Source of the DNA: Silene noctiflora
Taxonomy: Eukaryota; Streptophyta; Magnoliopsida; Caryophyllales; Caryophyllaceae
Direction: 5' to 3'
Assembly (NCBI GenBank): GCA_009801015.1
Contig: VHZZ01000431.1
Coordinates: forward strand, 88,127-116,232
Length of the DNA stretch: 28,106 bases
The notes under the pieces were generated by a model. That model worked only from the letters and a program-made list of their open reading frames with translations, was not told where the DNA came from and did no database searches. Position 1 is the stretch's first letter, and each line of letters opens with the position of its first letter. The translations under genes were made by a program, and so were the position numbers. This document shows positions 18,760-28,106 of the stretch, in pieces.

Positions 18760-21700
18760 TCAATTTCTAAAAGAAACATTTTCTTGAGAAATTGATGAAA
18801 TTGTAGAATACAATTCCCTTCCACTTCCATATGAAGGGAAATCTACTTGATCATCATTATCCCTCTCTTTCAACTCTTCAATTTTCTGCACTGCTTCCCT
18901 TAAACTCCATCTCTTGTCTACGTTCCATTCGCAACACGATACTCCTACCTTGAACAATTTCAACATCTCCCCTTTACTACTCCTAGACGCCTTCATCTCC
19001 ATATCGAACATCTCACTTGTTGACTCTTCCTTAACTACAGAGTTTACCCATGCTGATAAGTCATCATTCCCACCTTTCCCCGGCTTCAAATAGTTGGCCG
19101 GGAACTTACCTGTTAGTATTTCCAGTATAAGTATGCCAAGACACCATACATCGGTCTTTTTTGTTGATTCGTTGGTTTGGGTGAACTCAGGGGACTTGTA
19201 GCCGACCATGACTTGCTCGGCGTGGTCTTTGTTGATGAGTGGTGCCAGTGCATAGTCGGAGAGTAAGGGCTCGAAACTGTCGTCTAAGAGAACATTGGAT
19301 GACTTAAGGTGTCCATGTGGCAGAGCTAGTTGAGGAAGCTCCCTATACAGGTAAGCTAACCCTCTTGCTACTCCCTTTATGATCTTTAACCTAGTTGACC
19401 ATTGAAGCCCTGGTTGATCTTGGGTGCGTCTTCCTACATGATTATTATTTTGATGATGATTATTATTTTGATGATGATTATTTTGATGATGATGATTATT
19501 ATTATTACTATTGATTCAACGACCTAGTTAGTAAATAATATGAAAATTGCAAAGATGAATTCGAAAAACATACCATGAAGATGACTGGCCAAGCTACCAT
19601 TCTCGACAAAATCAGAGATAATAAGCTTCTCATCTCTCTTATGAAAGAAGGCAACAAGAGGAAGTATATTAGTATGCCTTAGTTTACCAAGTCTCTTCAT
19701 ATGTTCTTGAAACTCTTCTTTTCCTACATTATTCATTTGTCTAAACCTCTTCACTACAAAGGTATGTCCACCAACAATAGCAGCCTTATACGAAGATCCG
19801 AAACTCCCACTTCCAAGCACTTCAGCTGAGGCCTTAAGCAAGTCTTGCATCTCAAACTTTTGCCTATCATTTCTCAAGAACATTAGTTTACCATTATCGC
19901 TCTTTTTGTAGCTTGTTGCCCTCTCTAATCCCCTTGATTGGTTATTTTCGTACAATTCAGAGCCGTTGGATTGCTTCTTCTTGTGCTTCTCATTTGGTAA
20001 CCTCTCAATGTCTCTCATTCTTGAGTTTTGATGGATCAATTTCTTGTTTTTTTTCCGTGTAAACATAAATATTATGCTTATGATGAATAGTAATGCAAAT
20101 GTTATGATTATGATGATTAGTTTAGCGTGTGAGTTCGTCGAGGCTGCTGCTGCTGCTGTTTTCGGGTTGCACGCTGCTGTTGATGCTTGCCCACATAATA
20201 AACTTGAATTTCCTGTTTATAGAATCACATTACCAATTAATTAACACGGTATATATTTACATTACCGAGTATTAATAAGTTCTTAGATAGTCTGCTGTCA
20301 TGAAACTAACCAATCCAAAATATATCTTTTGATTTGCACTCGTTAATGTTCATCACTAACCGGATATTTTATGAGTTAGCTTTAAAATAATTTGCTGTTA
20401 CTAGTAATCTACTATCATCATTGTAGGCTAGCTAAGCTGAATACAAATCACGTAAAAGATGATAAAACAAACCTGAATTTTCCGGAGGAGAAGGTATGCA
20501 TGGTGCTAATGGTTTCCCACATAAACCTGGATTTCCTGTTTAGATAACACACAAATATATTAAAATAAAAATCTTCATATTATTAGAGCAATTGCAAAAT
20601 AATTAGGAACAACACTGTTTCATTCAATGATATATTATGTCGAATATTATGGAATGCATCAGAATAAGTAACATACTTGTCTGATATGCACATATGGAAT
20701 GTGACTTGACTCGTTTTAAGTTTAGAACGGATATATTAGTCTTAAAAAAAAATTATTGATATTTCATACTAGTTCATAATATTGGTGGATCTTTTTTTTT
20801 TTTTTTCTTTTCATTAGTCAGGCGGCAACCTTATAGATAGATGGAGATACAAAAAACGTCACAAAAATCATAATGGAGGTGAAATAATGATGTTACAAAA
20901 ATGTTACGTGGCAGCCTTTAATTTTGAGTTGCAAGAACAACTCCACGTCCTTAATAATATGTCTTAATCATTACTAGTCTTTAATAATAGGGGTTGGTTG
21001 GTTAGTTGGTCAATTATTCATGCCAAAACGTGATACCACGTCTAATGATAGTCCTATTATTGAGTGTTACTTCCATGCACGGTCTTCTTCTTCTCTAACA
21101 ATGTATCTAGGCTTATACCATGCATCTCTATTTCACTATTTTTTTTTGGATATAAACTCATATATATCGACTCTGAATAATATCTTTATTATCAGAGAAT
21201 TTTGTGATAATCCATTTAAACATTATATTGACGTTTTTGTTGGGGTTTACTGAATGCATCTGAATTGCATTGGTCTAGTGGTTTGAAGTTCGTGAGACTT
21301 TATTTATTTGTTAAAGGTCACGAGTTCACTTGTTGTAGTCAGTAATTTTTATTTAAAATGCTATTTTACAGTTGTTTTATACTTCATATTATTTAGCTCA
21401 ATCAAATAAGAAAATTTTGTTATTTATTAACTTGATTTTCATAGCAAATTTTTCATGTTTAAATCCTAGAACCGCCACTGTCATCAAATACTTCATCCCA
21501 TCCATTCTAAACCGTTTATTGAATTTTTAATGGTTTACAAGATGATACTTTGACAAAATATATGAACTACTCTGGTGCTATGAAGTGACCATATGAAGTA
21601 CTAATGAAGTTTGAAGTAACTATATGGTGCATGTAAAGTATTAATACTGAATACATAATTTCTTAAACATGGTTAATGAGCACGAGACTTAAGTAGAGCC

Positions 21701-22888
21701 AAGAATTGTCCAATTCAAGAGTGACTAAACTTGAAACTCTTTAAACTATAATTAGCCTGAAACATATTATGCATGTACACCCTACTCGAATTTTTCAACT
21801 TGAAACTTCCTTATCTAGTTAATCTGTTTAACATATCCGTTAGTAAAATATCTGTTAGTAAAAGTAGCTGAAAAAAATAAGTTAAACTGAACAATGGTTG
21901 AAGATTAAGAGGGTATATATATGCTGATTATTTTTAAGTCTTTGAGAAAACTAGCTAAAATGGCAACTGATATTTTATCAAAATGAAATACATGTTCATT
22001 TACTACGGAGTATTATGTTGATTTATCAATGGTAAAAATGGAACAAAAAAATGTTATGATACATTAATCTAAAAGGCAACATATGGAAAAAAAAACAAAA
22101 ATAAAACAGAAAAAGTGTGAATTAAGGACAAGAGTATGAAACATACCAAGAAATGAAGAGGAATTCAAGTTGGTGAAGCTAGAAGGAATATGACCAAGAA
22201 AGGCATTATTTGTAAGATCAAGCAACCTCCAAGTTTGAGACACAAAATTTGGAATATTACCAGTAAACTCATTATTTGCAATTGACAATTCCAAAAGTAA
22301 TGGCAATTGAGCCAAAGATGTTGGTATTACACCAGTAAATGAATTGTTTGCTAAATACACCTTCCTTAACATATCCATACCCTTAAATGCATCGTCACTA
22401 ATGTCGCCGGAGAAGTTGTTTCCTGACAAAAACAATGCCCTTAGCCTCCCTAGTTTGTTGATGCCCGGCATCGGACCATTGAAGCTATTGTTCATCAAGC
22501 TTATTGACCTTATACTTGATATTTCTGCTAGGGAATCCATGTCTATATCGCCTTGTAACCCCATCATTTCTAGTTGTAATCCTGTCACATTATCCCTACC
22601 ACATAGGACACCTACCCAATTCCTTGTACCATTTGTACAAGGTGGAATGGATATGTTCCAACTGTTTAGGGCAGTAGCATTTGTAAGGGATTCTTTGAAT
22701 TTCAGAAGGGTTTGTGCATCATCACAAGAAACAATGTCAACTTGTACCAAAATTATAATGGCCAACAAAACTAAAACTATATTAACAACAACATTATTAT
22801 TATTATTAATATTAGTATTATTATTATTATTATTATTATTATTTCTTGCCCTAAAATCTTGGGTTTTTCTACTAGGGTTAGCTAACAT
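18760..22888 (-). CDS. LRR receptor-like kinase of the pollen receptor kinase (PRK) type, 705 aa
   Basis: Plasma-membrane receptor. PRKs perceive peptide cues and act with RopGEFs in pollen tube growth; that role here is inferred from family only. Exons on the minus strand: 22888-22147, 20535-20473, 20212-19574, 19433-18760, all GT-AG with phase-1 junctions. Layout: Asn-rich leader (residues 17-32), hydrophobic signal (33-54), LRR N-terminal cap (N-S-W-N...N-W-V-G-V-L-C), about five LRRs to 247, N-P-G-L-C-G (249-254) and a second N-S-S-L-L-C-G (270-276), a transmembrane helix near 300-319, and a kinase domain. The Gly loop G-S-G-S-F-G-S is near 402 and V-V-K near 423. The catalytic loop is H-G-H-L-K-S-S-N (521-528) in place of HRD, and S-D-Y-A-L replaces DFG, as in PRK-class atypical kinases, so weak or no catalysis is expected. 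Unbroken frame; probably functional. Confidence 0.9.
19437..19517. repeat. GAT/ATT microsatellite in receptor kinase intron 3
   Basis: Mixed runs of ATTATT, TTTTGATGATGATT and GATGATGATGATT fill most of this short intron (19434-19573). A likely length-variable locus close to the acceptor of exon 4. Confidence 0.85.
20236..20472. other. Receptor kinase intron 2
   Basis: The intron spans about 20213-20472 between the 63-bp exon 2 and exon 3. It is AT-rich and nothing besides splice sites is recognised. Confidence 0.6.
20536..22146. other. Receptor kinase intron 1 with transposon remnants
   Basis: A 1.6-kb AT-rich intron. It holds a T-rich run near 20792-20806, a SINE-like segment at about 21264-21350 and a hAT-like right end (CCTAGAACCGCCACTG, about 21465-21480). 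No left hAT end with a matching 8-bp flank was found. No coding region is credible here. Confidence 0.5.
21264..21350 (+). mobile_element. tRNA-derived SINE-like segment
   Basis: TGGTCTAGTGG (about 21271) fits the polymerase III box A consensus, and GGTCACGAGTTCAC about 45 bp later resembles box B (GGTTCGANNCC). This pairing is usual for tRNA-derived SINE heads. The downstream body and tail are not defined, so this may be only a fragment. Confidence 0.45.
22794..22842. repeat. ATT microsatellite encoding the Asn-rich leader
   Basis: Runs of ATTATT on the plus strand (AAT on the coding strand) encode two poly-Asn runs in the receptor kinase just before its signal-like hydrophobic segment. Length change here would alter the leader in steps of one residue without a frameshift. 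Confidence 0.85.
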
Positions 22889-23850
22889 TGTTTCTTGCTC
22901 AATTTATGGATTAAGAGATTATGATCATTGATTATTGGGAGGTAAAATAAAAACCCGAAAATGGATTAAGATGAAATAGGGCTAAGAAATTGATGAAGAA
23001 ATGATGAAATAGTAGAAAAGGGTGAGAATGATAGATTGACCTTAGCTAATTAAGAGTTTAGGACATGTTCGTGGGATAATGTCACTAACATTATTAGCTG
23101 TTGTTCATGGCCGGCCCTTTCATTTGGTGATGATTCATTCTCTTTAAATATTATTAGGTGCAGTCTCAATTCTTGAATTCATTAACTAATTTTTTTTGGC
23201 GTTGATAATTCTGTTTAGTCCGGATTCGAGCCGGGTAGGATCACAAGGGCAGTAAAGCTCTCCCTCACGAGTTTTAATACTAATACATTCTCATATATAG
23301 CTCGAACACGAAACCGCTAATTAAGTTAGAATAATTCATTGTCAATTGATTTAAGTGCTCATGAATTGAATAACTCATTAATTATTATTATGTGCATTAG
23401 TAACATTTAGGATTTTATTCTCCGTTAGTAGTGATTATGTATGACAAAAGGTCTTAGACTTTATTTGGACTAACCATTACTTGTCCATGATGCATTATTA
23501 TTTCAATTCTTGTGCATTTATTAGTCTTAGTCTTTCTCCATCAACTTTGGATGGATGGACTTCTTTCTTTTTGTACGTAGAGCAACCAAATTGATGTGGT
23601 TTGAGTTAGATAACTTATCTTTCCTCTAATTCATCATTCGGGCAGCTTTATTATTCGCTCTGATTCCCTTTAGCTGTTACTCACATACTTTCTCTTTATA
23701 AGGGGTATTTTAATCAAAGACAAACAAATAATTGAGATAAAAGGCAGCGTAATGTTATAAATGGATGGATGTGTATCCCCTTATAATCCCTTTGTTAACA
23801 TTATTGTGGAGTGTAGGAAATAATCAAAAGACTCGCTATGGATACACATT
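22889..23850. other. Upstream region of the receptor kinase
   Basis: AT-rich. It must contain the kinase promoter but no convincing TATA box is assigned. At about 23215-23335 sequences such as GGATTCGAGCCGGGT and AGCTCGAACACGAAACCGC resemble polymerase III box B-like parts of a degraded SINE in either orientation. Nothing else is recognised. Confidence 0.35.
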
Positions 23851-23853
23851 ATG

Positions 23854-24042
23854 TTCGAGAAGAGGTGTACAAATACATTTGCTGATGCGCTTGCATAATT
23901 TTCTTTTAAAGATCAAAGTAACTTTATTAGTGACAACATTATTTGGGATACTATTCCCTCATTTGTAACTCATTTATGTTTGGTTGATACTCTAGCCACT
24001 GCTAATGTTCTTTTCCCTCACCCGACCTCCCCTAGTTTGTAA
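23854..24042 (+). pseudogene. LINE RNase H-like C-terminal fragment
   Basis: The frame from 23854 reads R-C-T-N-T-F-A-D-A-L-A, then a stop, then W-D-T-I-P-S-F-V-T-H-L before ending at 24042. R-C-x-N-x-x-A-D-x-L-A followed by a P-P-S-F-like block is the usual C-terminal end of RNase H-like domains in plant LINEs. Only about 60 codons survive. It is a dead remnant and unrelated in frame or strand to the larger retroelement to the right. Confidence 0.4.
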
Positions 24043-24239
24043 GACTCTTATCTATGTATGATTATGTTCTAACCTTGCTGGAGAAAAAAAATACATATAT
24101 TATTTTGATTAAGAAATATAACCAAGATTTATCTTACAATCTTAACACCAGAGTTATCGAGTAGATTTGCTGTTCTAAATGTTCAAGTTATGTACGAGTA
24201 GTAGTTAGGTCCTGTTTTTTTGGACTTAATTTCAGTTCT

Positions 24240-24320
24240 TATAAGTTCAGCTCTATTAAGTTCTGTTCAGCTCCATTATGTTTAGTTCAGTTCAATTCAG
24301 TTCAGTTCAGTTCAGTTCGG
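24240..24320. repeat. CAGTT pentamer repeat
   Basis: Repeats of TTCAG/TTCAGCTC start loosely near 24230 and become regular at 24284-24317. Simple-sequence DNA adjoining the ATT tract. Confidence 0.8.
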
Positions 24321-24335
24321 ATTCAGTTATTCCAA

Positions 24336-26928
<2,593 letters not shown>

Positions 26929-27019
26929 TTATTATTGTTGTTATTGTTAAACTACGCCAATTCTGCACATTAATAACGACCCTATAACAACAGGTTACTG
27001 CATATAATAACGTAATATA

Positions 27020-27440
27020 TATATAACCGTTGCCCAAATATTGACGGAAACCTCAAGCGCACAATATTAAGGAAACATTTTTCCATTTAACCGTTATAAA
27101 CTTTTCGTTTAAAACGGGTTTAAAAAAATCGTTGTAAAATATATGCAACGGTTTACCAAAACACCGTTGTAGATATTATTTCGCAACGGTTTTGTAAAAC
27201 CGTTATCGTTTATTAACAACGTCTTTTTATAACCGTTTTCTGGTTTTATATCAAGAACGGTGGTTCATAACCGTTGTTATATTTATGAAACACGGTTGTT
27301 ATGTAAACCGTTGTTATATTTAGTTTGAAGAACGGTGTTTTTAAAACCGTTATTAATTTTTGAATTATTTTTTTTCGAGCAACATTATTTGACCAAAAAT
27401 GAATGCAATAAGGTGTTAACAGTATATATAGCCGTTGTAC
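27020..27440. repeat. AACGGTT/AACCGTT palindromic repeat region (CACTA subterminal-like)
   Basis: About a dozen copies of AACGGTT or AACCGTT occur in both orientations, many as short hairpins, for example AACGGTTTTGTAAAACCGTT (27185-27204), AACGGTGGTTCATAACCGTT and AACGGTGTTTTTAAAACCGTT. Dense inverted short motifs of this kind typify the subterminal regions of CACTA elements, where the element's own DNA-binding protein attaches. No CACTA terminus is visible in the window, so the family is an inference. Confidence 0.6.
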
Positions 27441-27471
27441 ATGCATGTAGTCGTTATACTATTCAATTTGG

Positions 27472-27479
27472 TCTATAAA
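27472..27479 (+). promoter_or_regulatory. TATA box candidate for the XS-like gene
   Basis: TCTATAAATACG at about 27471-27482 lies about 95 bp before the ATG at 27572 and is followed by a CT-rich leader (about 27520-27555). Position and sequence suit a plant core promoter. Confidence 0.5.
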
Positions 27480-27571
27480 TACGTCCTAATGTTTCAATTT
27501 TATCAAAATTTATCAAACTTTTACTCTTAACCTCTTTCATTATTCTCTCTCTAAATTTATTAAACATATAT

Positions 27572-28076
27572 ATGGCTGGGTTAACTGAACCACAATCACG
27601 TTCTCGTTACGTCTCTCCTTTCACTTGCATTATGCATAATATCCCTGTTCGTTTTGTGGATGGAAAGGGTGTAATAAAAGATTTAGAGTGGATGAAAATA
27701 ATTCTTCATTATGACGCTGGTTATATGGCGGTTAAAAGAGTTCACCCTGTGTCAACAAGCAGGCATGGTTTTCATGGCTTCGCTTTTATCGAGTTTGACA
27801 GAGTCGACTCTCATGAAAGTTTTCGTCAGGTAAAAAAATTAGCGGATAGATTTGGGGCGCAAGATGCGGGGAAACCGAACTTATCTATGGGTTGCTACCC
27901 ATGTTGATCATCTTCTGTTGAGTCATTACAGGACTCATCACAGTCTTATCACCGCGCTTCTATAATGGGAAACGGAGGCAGTGCCCCATGTGGGCAATAA
28001 TGAATTGTCGATCGTCGACTTGATCTTTGCGGAGTTTCATGAATATTACCCATCGTCATCGGAGTCTAATAATTAA
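27572..28076 (+). pseudogene. XS-domain-like gene (SGS3-related), frameshifted
   Basis: The frame from 27572 reads S-P-F-T-C-I-M-H-N-I-P-V-R, then H-G-F-H-G-F-A-F-I-E-F-D and F-R-Q-V-K-K-L-A-D-R-F-G-A, similar in order to the XS domain of SGS3/FDM-type RNA-binding proteins. It stops at 27905. After a frame change near 27862-27885 the next frame reads Y-L-W-V-A-T-H-V-D-H-L, matching the L-Y-G-W-V-A block that follows XS domains, runs through a TAA at 27963 and ends with an acidic Ser-rich tail at 28076. XS proteins bind dsRNA with 5' overhangs in RNA-directed silencing. The short gene, repeats upstream and decay suggest a mobile-element accessory gene. The XS call rests on motif order only. 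A sequencing error could explain the frame change, though not the separate stop. Confidence 0.5.
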
Positions 28077-28106
28077 TTAAGTCTTCATTTTTAATTTTAG
28101 CATTAT

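Noticed and set aside
20044..20244. 66-aa plus-strand ORF with poly-Ala
   Set aside because: Antisense of the receptor kinase transmembrane exon; the Ala run comes from the CTG-type repeat there.
21264..21350. Functional tRNA gene
   Set aside because: Box A and B are present but the segment does not fold as a full cloverleaf with acceptor stem, so it fits a SINE head better.
21465..21480. Complete second hAT element in receptor kinase intron 1
   Set aside because: Only a right end is seen; no CAGTGGCG left end with a matching 8-bp flank was found.
22344..22931. 195-aa plus-strand ORF
   Set aside because: Antisense to the LRR exon of the receptor kinase, with no domain of its own.

Overview
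The window is nuclear DNA from a flowering plant. The evidence is GT-AG introns, a plant pollen-receptor-type kinase, an 11-exon UTP14 gene and a dense mix of plant transposable elements (FAR1/MULE, plant mobile domain, hAT, Stowaway-like MITEs, CACTA-like ends, a solo LTR and non-LTR retroelements). The AT-rich background and repeat types suit a eudicot, possibly Caryophyllales, but the species cannot be fixed from sequence alone. Three ambiguous bases (about 5123, 5147 and 6322) show it is draft-level sequence.

Layout, left to right. 1-630: AT-rich, no gene seen. 631-1421 (+): broken plant-mobile-domain gene. 1425-1790: T-rich DNA and a 40-bp tandem repeat. 1809-2285 (-): intact 158-aa ORF of unknown function with its own TATA box and an upstream 22-bp repeat array. 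2581-7233 (-): decayed MULE transposase gene (FAR1-type N-terminus, DDE core, SWIM-like zinc finger, C-terminal OTU-type cysteine protease). It is split by a 1253-bp solo LTR (4460-5712), and its predicted first intron holds a 12-unit array with 32-bp period (6671-7038).

8118-17903 (+): apparently intact UTP14 gene, 11 exons, 890 aa, encoding an SSU-processome ribosome-biogenesis factor. Its introns hold several MITEs and a 1.87-kb hAT element, which landed inside a tandem duplication of the exon 9/intron 9 junction. 18760-22888 (-): intact, convergent LRR receptor-like kinase of the pollen receptor kinase type, 4 exons, 705 aa, with a kinase lacking HRD and DFG motifs and a duplicated phase-1 exon.

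22889-24335: intergenic, with SINE-like and LINE RNase H remnants. 24336-26928 (-): decayed non-LTR-type reverse transcriptase element with a C-terminal zinc knuckle, a candidate restriction-like endonuclease and an (AAT)n tail. 27020-27440: palindromic AACGGTT/AACCGTT repeats of the sort seen in CACTA subterminal regions, followed by a TATA box and a frameshifted XS-domain-like gene (27572-28076).

Only UTP14 and the receptor kinase look like functional host genes; they converge tail to tail and nothing suggests joint function. The most unusual structure is the 32-bp-period array. It has conserved 21-bp blocks around near-random 11-bp cores, and its period is close to three helical turns, which suggests a protein-binding array rather than a plain minisatellite.
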